Shown piece by piece: positions 53,374 through 61,476 of a stretch of DNA of 64,000 bases. Origin of the DNA: Solobacterium sp. (GTDB lineage Bacteria; Bacillota_I; Bacilli_A; Erysipelotrichales; Erysipelotrichaceae). The translations under genes and the position numbers were made by a program. The stretch is taken from NCBI GenBank assembly GCA_017510405.1, contig JAFWNG010000045.1, positions 124,001 to 188,000 of the forward strand, given 5' to 3'. Under the pieces are notes generated by a model. The model worked only from the letters and a program-made list of their open reading frames with translations, was not told the origin of the DNA and did not search any database. Each line of letters starts with the position of its first letter. Position 1 is the first letter of the stretch.

Positions 53374-54219
53374 TCAGACACCGGAATATGCTGCGAAACC
53401 GCCGTCAATGGGGAGGACGACGCCGGTGATCGCAGAAGCTGCCTTTTCATCGCACAGGAAGAAGACACCGCCAAGCAGTTCTTCGCTGGCAACGAAACGG
53501 TTCATCGGTGTGCCGTTCAGGATCTTGTGGGAACGCGGAGTCGGTGTGCCGTCTTCATTGAAGAGCAGCGCACGGTTCTGGTTGGATACCAGGAAGCCCG
53601 GTGCGATCGCGTTGCAGCGAATGCCTGTGCCGGCAAAGTGTGTTGCCAGCCACTGGGTGAAGTTGGAGATCGCTGCTTTTGCGCCGGAATATGCCGGGAT
53701 CTTTGTTAACGGGGTATATGCGTTCATAGAAGAGATGTTGAGGATACAGCCGCTCTTGCGGTCTACCATGTCTTTTGCAAAGACCTGCGTCGGGATCAGA
53801 GTTCCCTGGAAGTTGAGCTTGAAGACGAAATCAACACCGGCAGAATCGAGGTCGAAGAATGTCTTCTGGCCTTCTTTTGCCTCATGCTGGTATTCGTTGT
53901 CCGTTGTCGCTCTCGGATTGTTTCCGCCGGCGCCGTTAACGAGGATATCGCACGGTCCCAGATCACGGATGACCTGCCGGTGAACTTCTTCCAGTGCTTC
54001 TGTTTCCAGAACGTTTGCCTTATAGCCTTTTAAGCAGAGACCTTCGGCTGCGCATTCTTCTTCGATTTTCTTCACTGCTGCTTCATTCAGGTCCAGGGCT
54101 GCAACTTTTGCGCCTGCCTGTGCAAATGCTTTTGCCATTGTGCTGCACAGTACGCCGCCGGCACCGGTCACAACGACAACTTTATCTTTAAAACTTACAT
54201 TGTAAGGAAGATCGATCAT
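53374..54219 (-). CDS. SDR family D-mannonate oxidoreductase / fructuronate reductase
   Basis: Short-chain dehydrogenase of 281 aa. Rossmann motif TGAGGVLCSTMAKAF near 18-32, VNGAGGNNP, catalytic YSGAK, C-terminal IDGGFAAYSGV. Directly after uxuA, it is expected to reduce D-fructuronate to D-mannonate, replacing a UxuB of the polyol dehydrogenase type. GGAGG precedes the ATG. Confidence 0.88.
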   Translation of the reverse strand: MIDLPYNVSFKDKVVVVTGAGGVLCSTMAKAFAQAGAKVAALDLNEAAVKKIEEECAAEGLCLKGYKANVLETEALEEVHRQVIRDLGPCDILVNGAGGNNPRATTDNEYQHEAKEGQKTFFDLDSAGVDFVFKLNFQGTLIPTQVFAKDMVDRKSGCILNISSMNAYTPLTKIPAYSGAKAAISNFTQWLATHFAGTGIRCNAIAPGFLVSNQNRALLFNEDGTPTPRSHKILNGTPMNRFVASEELLGGVFFLCDEKAASAITGVVLPIDGGFAAYSGV

Positions 54220-54233
54220 TGTTTTGCCTCCGT

Positions 54234-55331
54234 TTATTTCTTTCCTTCTTCGTCCATCTTATCCATCAGGTCCCATGCGCCGAGCATGTACATGATGCCG
54301 AGTGCTCTGTCATATAAGCCATATCCAGGACGTACCGTTCCCGGTTTTTCATCCCAGAGATGACGTCCGTGGTCCGGACGGATATAGCCTTCATATCCGC
54401 AGTCGTGATACGCTCTGAGGATATCCAGGATACCTGTCTCACCATCGCAGTCTCTGTGGCTTGCTTCAGAGAAGTCACCGTTTTCGAAATGCTTGATATT
54501 GCGGATGTGCGCAAATGCGATACGGTCGCAGTGCTTGCGTACGATCGCCGCAACGTTGTTGTTCGGGTTTGCGTTCAGGCTGCCGGAGCACAATGTCAGG
54601 CAGTTGTACGGATCATCGACCATATTCAGGAAATGATCAATGCTTTCTTCGTCGACCAGAAGACGCGGCAGACCGAAGATATCCCACGGCGGATCATCCA
54701 TGTGGATTGCCATCTTGATGTCGCATTCTTTGCACGTCGGCATGATCGCCTCAAGGAAATACTTCAGGTTCTCCCAGAGTTTTTCCTTCGTGACCCCTTT
54801 GTACTTTTCGAACAGTTCATCCAGTTTTGCCATCCGTTCCGGTTCCCAGCCCGGGAAGGTCATATGATATTTTTCGGTAAAGGACATGACATAGTCTGCC
54901 ATTTCCTTCGGATCGTCCTGGATCATGGCTTTCTCATAGAACAGTGCGGTAGAACCGTCTCCCACCGGGTGGAACAGATTGGATCTTGTCCAGTCAAATA
55001 CCGGCATGAAATTGTAGCAGATGACCTTTACACCGAACGGTGCGAGATTCTTGATCGTCTGAATGTAGTTGGCAATGTACTGGTCGCGTGTGGGAAGACC
55101 GATCTTGATGTCATCATGAACATTGACGCTTTCCACGACATCCATGTTGAAGCCTGCGCCCTTGATCTGCTTTTCCACAACAGCGATCTCTTCCGGCTGC
55201 CAGATCTCTCCCGGCATTTTGTCGTGCAGTGCCCATACGATCGTGCTGACTCCGGGGATCTGCCGGATATCATTCAGTGTGATGCGGTCGTTGCCTTCGC
55301 CATACCAGCGAAAACCCATTTGCATTGGCAT
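54234..55331 (-). CDS. uxuA: mannonate dehydratase UxuA
   Basis: Cytoplasmic dehydratase of 365 aa converting D-mannonate to KDG. Family stretches include FRWYGEGNDRITLNDIRQIP, MAIHMDDPPWDIFGLPR, LCSGSLNANPNN, FAHIRNIK and RPDHGRHLW, containing the metal-binding His and Cys. ATG at 55331 follows AGGAGG by 6-7 nt; the in-frame extension to 55385 is rejected. It heads the uxuA-SDR-sulfatase operon. Confidence 0.96.
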   Translation of the reverse strand: MPMQMGFRWYGEGNDRITLNDIRQIPGVSTIVWALHDKMPGEIWQPEEIAVVEKQIKGAGFNMDVVESVNVHDDIKIGLPTRDQYIANYIQTIKNLAPFGVKVICYNFMPVFDWTRSNLFHPVGDGSTALFYEKAMIQDDPKEMADYVMSFTEKYHMTFPGWEPERMAKLDELFEKYKGVTKEKLWENLKYFLEAIMPTCKECDIKMAIHMDDPPWDIFGLPRLLVDEESIDHFLNMVDDPYNCLTLCSGSLNANPNNNVAAIVRKHCDRIAFAHIRNIKHFENGDFSEASHRDCDGETGILDILRAYHDCGYEGYIRPDHGRHLWDEKPGTVRPGYGLYDRALGIMYMLGAWDLMDKMDEEGKK

Positions 55332-55390
55332 GATTTTCCTCCTTTTCTGTATGCTTTCAATCCCTGAAAGCTTCTTTATGTACAACTTTT

Positions 55391-55396
55391 ATTTTA
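55391..55396 (-). promoter_or_regulatory. predicted -10 (TAAAAT) of the uxuA operon
   Basis: On the minus strand TAAAAT lies 22 nt from the nearer ATTGCAA repeat, almost the same geometry as at the RbsABC-type promoter (23 nt). Confidence 0.4.
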
Positions 55397-55417
55397 CAAA
55401 GCATCGGGAAATATCAA

Positions 55418-55446
55418 ATTGCAAATTGTATGCGTTTACATTGCAA
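55418..55446. promoter_or_regulatory. direct repeat ATTGCAA-N15-ATTGCAA (uxuA operon)
   Basis: Heptamers at 55418-55424 and 55440-55446 start 22 nt apart, as at 50835-50863. Predicted site of the AraC regulator encoded at 50946. Confidence 0.6.
55427..55440. promoter_or_regulatory. cre-like site TGTATGCGTTTACA upstream of uxuA
   Basis: One mismatch to the CcpA cre consensus, placed between the two ATTGCAA repeats. Catabolite control or another LacI-family repressor is possible. Confidence 0.4.
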
Positions 55447-55598
55447 AATTATCAATTTTATGGAAGCGTTCACTTTCTGTATCGCGCACCGTATTCTGTT
55501 ATTGAAAGTACCTTCGGGACAAAGCGATGTACTGTTCGGTTTTCTCATATGCTGATATGCTTTTCACAGCACACAAGTACATAAGGAGGACCTGTCCT

Positions 55599-56417
55599 AT
55601 GATCCGGAAACTGACAACGATATCCCCATGGTACCTGGAGATCCGTGAGATCTGCCGCACTTTGGAATATGCTTCGGAAAAAGAAACGATCAAACGTCTG
55701 GAAAGCCTGCTGGAGAAGCCGGATGTACAGATATTCGGTGTGTTCCGAAAGGAGCGGATGACCGGTATATTTGCGTTTCTGATGCTTGCGGATGAGCAAT
55801 ATATGGAAATGTTGATTGGGCTTGCCTGTCTGCAGAATGCGTTTGAAGAGATCGCGCAGTATCTGGAAGAAAACTATGCCGGCTGGCAGGCCGACCTGGT
55901 ATTTAATCCGGCTGATACCGCGCTGCGGAATACTTTGATGCGGCGTGAGGCAGAGTTTTTTACCGAGCAAGTGAAAATGCGTCTTGTCAAAAAAGGCTGC
56001 TGTACAGATACGGACGGCATCCTGCCCTTCTGTGAACCGTATGCCAAACAGTATTACGCGATCCATGAAAAAGATCTCTACTGGACCGGGGAAAAGGCAG
56101 CCGCAGCGCTGGAACGCTTCAATATCTTTCTCGCTGTGGATCACGATGTTGTCTGCGGCTATATCGATGTTACAAACTGTTACGAGGAAAATGAGCCGTT
56201 CTCCCTGCTGGTCGTACCGGAATACCGTCAGCGCGGCTGGGGCAGAAAACTGCTCGCAAAAGCCATCGAAAGCAATGGTTCCTCAGGCATGGCACTGCAG
56301 GTCGACGTCGATAATATCCCGGCAATACGTCTGTATGAATCCGCCGGTTTTGTGAAAGTACCCGGCGGAATCAGCCAGGCTGCCACATGGCATATCCCGC
56401 TTTCGCGGAAGAAATGA
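55599..56417 (+). CDS. GNAT-family acetyltransferase
   Basis: Protein of 272 aa. The C-terminal half has the GNAT acetyl-CoA signature LLVVPEYRQRGWGRKLLAKAI and IPAIRLYESAGFVKV; the N-terminal half may be a degenerate GNAT domain. Acceptor unknown. ATG at 55599 follows AGGAGGACCTGTCCT; an in-frame start at 55527 is less likely. Divergent from uxuA. Confidence 0.85.
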   Translation: MIRKLTTISPWYLEIREICRTLEYASEKETIKRLESLLEKPDVQIFGVFRKERMTGIFAFLMLADEQYMEMLIGLACLQNAFEEIAQYLEENYAGWQADLVFNPADTALRNTLMRREAEFFTEQVKMRLVKKGCCTDTDGILPFCEPYAKQYYAIHEKDLYWTGEKAAAALERFNIFLAVDHDVVCGYIDVTNCYEENEPFSLLVVPEYRQRGWGRKLLAKAIESNGSSGMALQVDVDNIPAIRLYESAGFVKVPGGISQAATWHIPLSRKK

Positions 56418-56482
56418 GCGGTGGAAGAAGCGCAGAAGGAAGTCTATAATGGATTCTGCGCGAAAAATAAAAGGAGTTTACT

Positions 56483-57739
56483 ATGATTACTGAACAGATC
56501 GATCCGGAACTGCTTGCCCTGGCAAAGCAGGCAGATGAGGAACTGGATCCGATATACCGCAGGATCGATGCCGTATGCATGAGAAATTCCGACCGGATCC
56601 TGTCTGCGTTTATTGAAAACAATGTGTCGTATACCGACTTTGCGGACATTAACGGCTACGGTAATTACGATGCCGGCAGAGATAAGCTGGAACGCATCTT
56701 TGCGGACGTTCTCGGCAGTGAAGACGCCCTGGTGCGGCCGCAGATCATGAGCGGCACAAACGCTCTCTACATCGCGTTTACCGGCCTTCTGAAGCACGGA
56801 GATACGATGATCTCCCTGACCGGTACGCCCTACGATTCCCTGCAAGAAATGATCGGGATCAGCGGCAGTTCTTCGCAGTCGCTGAAAGCCTATGGCGTCC
56901 GCTATGAACAGATCGACCTCGTTGACAATGAATTTGACGAGGAAGCGATCGTTTCACGGCTTTCCCGCAATGACGTACGTCTGGCGGAGATCCAGCGTTC
57001 CCGCGGCTACTCTTCCCGCCTGTCCCTTTCCGTCGACAAGATCGGACAGATCATAGCAAAGATCCGGGAAGTGAACAAAGATGTCATCATCATGGTCGAT
57101 AACTGCTATGGCGAACTGGTGGAAGAAAAGGAACCGGGACATGTCGGCGCCGACATCACCGTCGGTTCCTTAATGAAGAATCTCGGCGGCGGGATCGCTC
57201 CGACCGGGGGCTATATCGCCGGCCGCAAAGACCTGATCGGCGAGATCGCGGAACGTTTCTCCGCCCCCGGACTCGGCAAGGAACAGGGTGCGAACTTCAA
57301 TCTCAACAACGCCTTCTTCAAAGGCCTGTTCCTGGCACCCGGCGCGGTGCGCAGCTCGCTGAAGACAGCCGTCTTCTCTGCGTGGATGCTGGAGAAACTC
57401 GGTTATACCGGCGTATCCCCGCGTTACGATGAGTTCCGCACGGATATCATTCAGACCGTAGAACTCAGCACAAAGGAGAACCTTGTCCGCTTCACGCAGG
57501 GACTGCAGGAATCTTCGCCGATCGACTCGTTTGTCAAAGTACTTCCCGCACCGATGCCGGGCTATCCGTTTGATGAAGTCATGGCATGCGGCGCCTTCAC
57601 CCAGGGCAGCACGATCGAACTGAGCGCGGACGCCCCGGTCATTCCCCCATACACCCTGTATATGCAGGGCGGCATGACGCCGGAATACGGTAAACTCAGC
57701 GTTCTCCTTGCGCTTTCCAAAATAAAAGGAAGCTGCTAG
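56483..57739 (+). CDS. PLP-dependent enzyme, YnbB / methionine gamma-lyase-like family
   Basis: Cytoplasmic enzyme of 418 aa of the Cys/Met-metabolism PLP fold, annotated in Bacillota as 'aluminium resistance protein' (YnbB). IMSGTNALYIAFTGLL binds cofactor phosphate, MVDNCYGELVE holds the PLP-contacting Asp, and GSLMKNLGGGIAPTGGYI the PLP lysine. Reaction not established. An AAGGAG site precedes the ATG. Its stop overlaps that of the convergent SDR gene. Confidence 0.88.
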   Translation: MITEQIDPELLALAKQADEELDPIYRRIDAVCMRNSDRILSAFIENNVSYTDFADINGYGNYDAGRDKLERIFADVLGSEDALVRPQIMSGTNALYIAFTGLLKHGDTMISLTGTPYDSLQEMIGISGSSSQSLKAYGVRYEQIDLVDNEFDEEAIVSRLSRNDVRLAEIQRSRGYSSRLSLSVDKIGQIIAKIREVNKDVIIMVDNCYGELVEEKEPGHVGADITVGSLMKNLGGGIAPTGGYIAGRKDLIGEIAERFSAPGLGKEQGANFNLNNAFFKGLFLAPGAVRSSLKTAVFSAWMLEKLGYTGVSPRYDEFRTDIIQTVELSTKENLVRFTQGLQESSPIDSFVKVLPAPMPGYPFDEVMACGAFTQGSTIELSADAPVIPPYTLYMQGGMTPEYGKLSVLLALSKIKGSC

Positions 57740-58482
57740 CAGCTCCCCATCTGGCCCCCGTCGATCCGGATGATCGTATTGTTGATATAGTCCGCTTCGT
57801 CCGATACCAGAAAACGTACCAGCGAAGCGACTTCTTCCGGTTTTCCATACCGCTGCACGAGGATCTTTTCCGTCTCCTGTTTCAGGAATTCCGGATCGTA
57901 TCCTTCCAGTTCCTTCGGCGTTCCGATAAAACCCGGTGCGACCGCATTGACATGTACGAACGGCGCAAACTGCACTGCCAGATCATGCGTCAGTGCGTTG
58001 AGCGCAGCTTTGGATGCGTCATAGTCGAAGCACATCGGATAGTAGGTATTCATCCCGTTGGTGGAAGATATATTGATAATGCGGCCGTATCCCTGTTCCT
58101 TCATATGCGGCCAGACGCGCACGGCACAGTTGTATGCGCCGACGACATTCACATCCAGAACACGGCGGAACTGCTCAGCTGTCTTGCGGGAAAACAGATC
58201 CGGCAGATCGATCCCGGCATTGTTGATGAGAATATCCACGCCGCCAAGCTCTGCTTCGATCGCTGTGATCATTGCGTCCACGTCTTCTTCGTCCGCAACA
58301 TTCCCGCGGACCGCCATACACCGCACACCGAATTCCCCGGTGATCTTCTGCTGAAGATCCCGGGCTTTTTCTTCTGCCTGCACATAGCCGATCACAACAT
58401 CGTATCCGGCTTCTGCCATTGCATATACGACGGCACTGCCGATCCCGCCGGTGCCGCCGGTCACCAGTACTGTTCTGCTCAT
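57736..58482 (-). CDS. SDR family oxidoreductase (FabG-like)
   Basis: Short-chain dehydrogenase of 248 aa: TGGTGGIG near 8-15, NNAG, catalytic YDASK and C-terminal IDGGQMGSC. Substrate unknown. The ATG directly follows the T-run of the efp terminator and has no SD, so translation or expression may be weak or unusual. Convergent with the YnbB-like gene; their TAG stops share a CTAG. Confidence 0.85.
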   Translation of the reverse strand: MSRTVLVTGGTGGIGSAVVYAMAEAGYDVVIGYVQAEEKARDLQQKITGEFGVRCMAVRGNVADEEDVDAMITAIEAELGGVDILINNAGIDLPDLFSRKTAEQFRRVLDVNVVGAYNCAVRVWPHMKEQGYGRIINISSTNGMNTYYPMCFDYDASKAALNALTHDLAVQFAPFVHVNAVAPGFIGTPKELEGYDPEFLKQETEKILVQRYGKPEEVASLVRFLVSDEADYINNTIIRIDGGQMGSC

Positions 58483-58510
58483 GGAAAAAAAGAGCCCTGA
58501 TCAGGCTCTT
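58483..58510 (-). terminator. terminator of efp
   Basis: Stem AAGAGCC / GGCTCTT followed by seven to eight T residues on the minus strand. It includes the efp stop codon and abuts the SDR start. Confidence 0.85.
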
Positions 58511-59058
58511 CCTGCGTACTTTCCGTCGGATGTGCTGACTGAGATCGTTTCGCCTTCTTCAATGAACTGCGGAACACGAAGCGTCAGACCGGTCTCCGTA
58601 ACGGCATCCTTTGTCTGTGTGGACGGAGCACCCTTGATCGCCGGGCTCGTCTGAGCAACAGTCAGATCAACCGTTGCCGGTAAGGATACGTTCAGAACAC
58701 TGCCGTCAAACAGCATCAGGCTGACTTCCAGTCCATCTGTAATAAAGTACTTGTTGAAGCCGATCTGCTCTTCTGTCAGTTCATATGTTTCAAATGTTTC
58801 CATATCCATGAAACTGTAGATACCATCTGCTGCATATGAGAACGTAACGAGCTGCTTTGTGATCGGTGCTGCTTCAAACTTTGTGGATGCATTGAAGTTC
58901 CGTTCCTGTGTGGATCCTGTCTTCAGATTGCGCATCTTTGTTCTCAGGATCGCAGCACCTTTGCCGGGCTTCACATGCATGAATTCAATAACCTGCCACG
59001 GATCACCGTCAACGATGACGGTCAGACCTGTTTTAAAATCTCCTGCTTCAATTGCCAT
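58501..59058 (-). CDS. efp: translation elongation factor P
   Basis: Three-domain EF-P of 185 aa that relieves ribosome stalling at polyproline. The domain I loop reads HVKPGKGAA with the modifiable Lys about 33, and the C-terminal domain ends with ISVSTSDGKYAGRA. AAGGTGG precedes the ATG. Length is standard. Confidence 0.98.
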   Translation of the reverse strand: MAIEAGDFKTGLTVIVDGDPWQVIEFMHVKPGKGAAILRTKMRNLKTGSTQERNFNASTKFEAAPITKQLVTFSYAADGIYSFMDMETFETYELTEEQIGFNKYFITDGLEVSLMLFDGSVLNVSLPATVDLTVAQTSPAIKGAPSTQTKDAVTETGLTLRVPQFIEEGETISVSTSDGKYAGRA

Positions 59059-59151
59059 AGTATTACCACCTTGTCTGATTTACATCGATTATTCTACCAA
59101 CTAATTCCCTTCATAGCAAACGCAAAGTACGCTTCTGTACCGGCAGAGTCA

Positions 59152-59179
59152 AAAAAACCGGTATTTTCACATACCGGTC
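59152..59179 (-). terminator. terminator of the PnuC-like gene
   Basis: Minus-strand stem ACCGGTAT / ATACCGGT with a 6-nt loop and seven T residues, 7 nt past the stop. Confidence 0.9.
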
Positions 59180-59185
59180 AGGCTC

Positions 59186-60412
59186 TCAGAACAGCGATGT
59201 ATCGTCTTCGGCGTGGGAATGGATGTATTTGCTCCACTTGATATAGCCGTATGTCGTATTCGTGAAGTAGCCAAGTTTCAGGATCAGCAGCACGTACTGG
59301 CCGGCCATGATATTCATGACGGCTTCCAGCGCCGCGCAGATATACCAGGCGATCCACTGTTCACGCAGACGGAAGAAGATGAACAGTCCGTTTGCAATGC
59401 CGACAGCAGACGCGCATGCGTCGATGTAGATCATCCACTGTTCCAGCATCTCATTTCCGCCCAGGAAGTCCGTCTGGATATCCAGGCCGCTGATCAGGTA
59501 TCCGACGACAACTGTCCAGACAGCGATGCCGGCGAGAACAAGAAGTTCCTGCCATCCTTTCAGACGGCGTACCGCAGTGAGCTGGTCTTCTTCTTCGTCT
59601 TTGTGCTTTGTCCAGTTGATATAACTGATGATATCGATCGGCAGCCAGAAGAACAGCGTGACTGTCATCGTGGCAAACCGGTACATAAGAACAAGACTCA
59701 TGACGATCTCCGTGATCTCGACCAGTACCGATACAAGGAAATTGTAGCGGGACTGCTTGGAGATGAGCAGTTCACACAGGATATTCAGGAATGTATCCAG
59801 CAGATACAGCAGCATGATCCAGATGCCGTTGACGCCGTTTGCGCTTTCTTCCGGGAATAATACCGAGAAGATCGTTGCCAGCACCATGATCGTCATGAAC
59901 CAGCATTTTTCGTACGTGGTGAAGAAGCCGCCGTAGAGCGTCATGATCAGCAGTGATAATGTCAGGATGATCAAAGCATTGGCAAGATTGAATACCGGCA
60001 TCAGATCTTCCGCCATCACCTGCCGGTACGCCGCTTTTGCTTCGGCAGCCGTCGGATCGGTATGATCGAAGAACAGCCGCACTCCTCCAGCAGTACTGTA
60101 TTCATACGCCGTGATCGTTTCGTCTTCCAGTTCTTCGTATTCTTCGTACGGGTAGGATACGATCATCTTCTGCCCGTCCGCCTGCCAGATCACGTCGCAT
60201 ACCGTGCTGTCTTCGTCATAATCCTCTGCATCAAAGTCTCGTTCCATTTCCAGGGTCTGTGCAAAGGTCAGCTCCCCGGGATCTTTATTCAGCGACACAA
60301 GTCCGGTGAACGCCGCGATCACCGATCCCAGCAAAAGCAGAACGAGCAGAATATACTCTGCTTTCCGTACTTTCCCATTCGGTTCCGGACTCAGTTTCAG
60401 TTTTTCCTTCAT
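59186..60412 (-). CDS. pnuC: PnuC-like nicotinamide riboside transporter with an extra N-terminal domain
   Basis: Membrane protein of 408 aa. The C-terminal 240 residues look like PnuC (YRFATMTVTLFFWLPIDIIS; LREQWIAWYICAALEAVMN; LGYFTNTTYGYIKWSKY). It has about 150-160 extra N-terminal residues: one membrane segment (about 20-40), an acidic extracytoplasmic domain (about 41-137) and a second segment (138-160). Typical PnuC has about 220-250 aa. Substrate is inferred from the family. AAGGGGAATAGAAC precedes the ATG. Confidence 0.78.
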   Translation of the reverse strand: MKEKLKLSPEPNGKVRKAEYILLVLLLLGSVIAAFTGLVSLNKDPGELTFAQTLEMERDFDAEDYDEDSTVCDVIWQADGQKMIVSYPYEEYEELEDETITAYEYSTAGGVRLFFDHTDPTAAEAKAAYRQVMAEDLMPVFNLANALIILTLSLLIMTLYGGFFTTYEKCWFMTIMVLATIFSVLFPEESANGVNGIWIMLLYLLDTFLNILCELLISKQSRYNFLVSVLVEITEIVMSLVLMYRFATMTVTLFFWLPIDIISYINWTKHKDEEEDQLTAVRRLKGWQELLVLAGIAVWTVVVGYLISGLDIQTDFLGGNEMLEQWMIYIDACASAVGIANGLFIFFRLREQWIAWYICAALEAVMNIMAGQYVLLILKLGYFTNTTYGYIKWSKYIHSHAEDDTSLF

Positions 60413-60438
60413 GTTCTATTCCCCTTCGCAACTTGTAT

Positions 60439-60444
60439 ATTATA
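60439..60444 (-). promoter_or_regulatory. -10 box TATAAT of the PnuC-like gene
   Basis: Minus-strand TATAAT with a weak -35 (TTATGA) 17 nt upstream, giving a leader of about 20 nt. Confidence 0.45.
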
Positions 60445-60477
60445 TACGAACAGAACTGTTTTCATAAACGAAAATAA

Positions 60478-60522
60478 CTGCCGGACAGGATTTCCGCAAA
60501 GACTGCGGATTCCTTCCGGCAG
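60478..60522. other. long hairpin between divergent genes
   Basis: CTGCCGGA (60478-60485) pairs with TCCGGCAG (60515-60522); inside, AGGA/TCCT and TCCGCA/TGCGGA continue the stem. T-rich tails occur on both strands (TTTTT at 60526-60530; TTATTTT on the minus strand). It lies upstream of both genes, so it is not a simple 3' terminator. Confidence 0.55.
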
Positions 60523-60589
60523 AAGATTTTTACCGGAAAACGCACATTCATTCCTCTGTATTACAGAATTCATGCCATAATAATAGAGC

Positions 60590-61327
60590 ATGAAGTATTT
60601 CTGGACACACAAAGATAACATACCGGACGGAGTAGGGTACGGTCAGTTTACGCCGAAGCATTTTCTTTGGCTTGCGGCTGTCGTGCTGTACGTTGTACTC
60701 TTCACGGTCTTCTATGCACGGGCGGCGATGCCGGAGAAGATCATCCTGCTGCGGACGACCGGTGCTGTACTGATCCTGATCGATGTGATCAAAATGATCC
60801 TCATTGCTTTTCAGGATGTGAAATTGTCCGAATACCTACCTCTGGAGATGTGCAGTTTCGCAGCCTATTTCATCGTGTGCGATTCGATCTGGATCGGCAA
60901 TACCGTCTTCCCGGTCATGCTGCTGACAATGTTTCTGCCGGCAGCGATCATGGCGGTCTTCTTTCCGACGACTTCCCCGCTTCCCGCGGTAAACTTCTAC
61001 ACGATCCACCAGTTCCTGTACCACGGACTGATCATTGCCTACGTGATCGCACGCTTTGCCTGCAATGAGATCCCGATGACATATCCGGGTGTCTGGCAGT
61101 CCATCTTCCGGATCATACTTCTGGCTTCTGTCATCTATGTCGTCGATACCGTGTTTGATAAGAACTTCATGTTTCTGCGCGATACCTACGGCAACCCGCT
61201 TCTGGAGGCCATCAAAAAGATCACCGGCGGCGGCATCGCCTATACCGGCGGTCTGGTCTGCTTCTGTATCATTGTGATCCATGTGTTCTATGCGCTGTTT
61301 AAATGCATCGCTCTGCTGCTTCACTGA
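60590..61327 (+). CDS. YwaF/TIGR02206-family membrane protein
   Basis: Integral membrane protein of 245 aa with about six to seven hydrophobic segments. Conserved-looking HFLWLAA, LPLEMCSFAAYF and FYTIHQFLYHGL with spaced His resemble the YwaF family. Function unknown. No clear SD; an AT-rich -10-like CATAATAAT ends 6 nt before the ATG, so a near-leaderless mRNA is possible. Confidence 0.75.
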   Translation: MKYFWTHKDNIPDGVGYGQFTPKHFLWLAAVVLYVVLFTVFYARAAMPEKIILLRTTGAVLILIDVIKMILIAFQDVKLSEYLPLEMCSFAAYFIVCDSIWIGNTVFPVMLLTMFLPAAIMAVFFPTTSPLPAVNFYTIHQFLYHGLIIAYVIARFACNEIPMTYPGVWQSIFRIILLASVIYVVDTVFDKNFMFLRDTYGNPLLEAIKKITGGGIAYTGGLVCFCIIVIHVFYALFKCIALLLH

Positions 61328-61340
61328 GCGCTGTTGTCCG

Positions 61341-61366
61341 GATGATGATATGTCATCATCTTTTTT
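61341..61366 (+). terminator. terminator of the YwaF-like gene
   Basis: Stem GATGATGA / TCATCATC with a 4-nt loop and six T residues. Confidence 0.85.
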
Positions 61367-61401
61367 ATTGCAGATATCTTTCTGCGGCAGAAAAGCATTG
61401 G

Positions 61402-61445
61402 AAAACCCGGGCAGGATCCCCGATCATGTGATACCTGCCCGGGTT
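61402..61445 (-). terminator. terminator of the fucO-like gene
   Basis: Very GC-rich stem AACCCGGGCAGG / CCTGCCCGGGTT followed by TTCC on the minus strand, about 32 nt past the stop. Confidence 0.75.
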
Positions 61446-61476
61446 CGTTTATTCGGTTACTTTGTCTGTACGCGAA

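Noticed and set aside
55527-55598. Upstream in-frame start of the GNAT protein
   Set aside because: No SD; the start at 55599 has a strong AGGAGG and matches the start of the folded domain.
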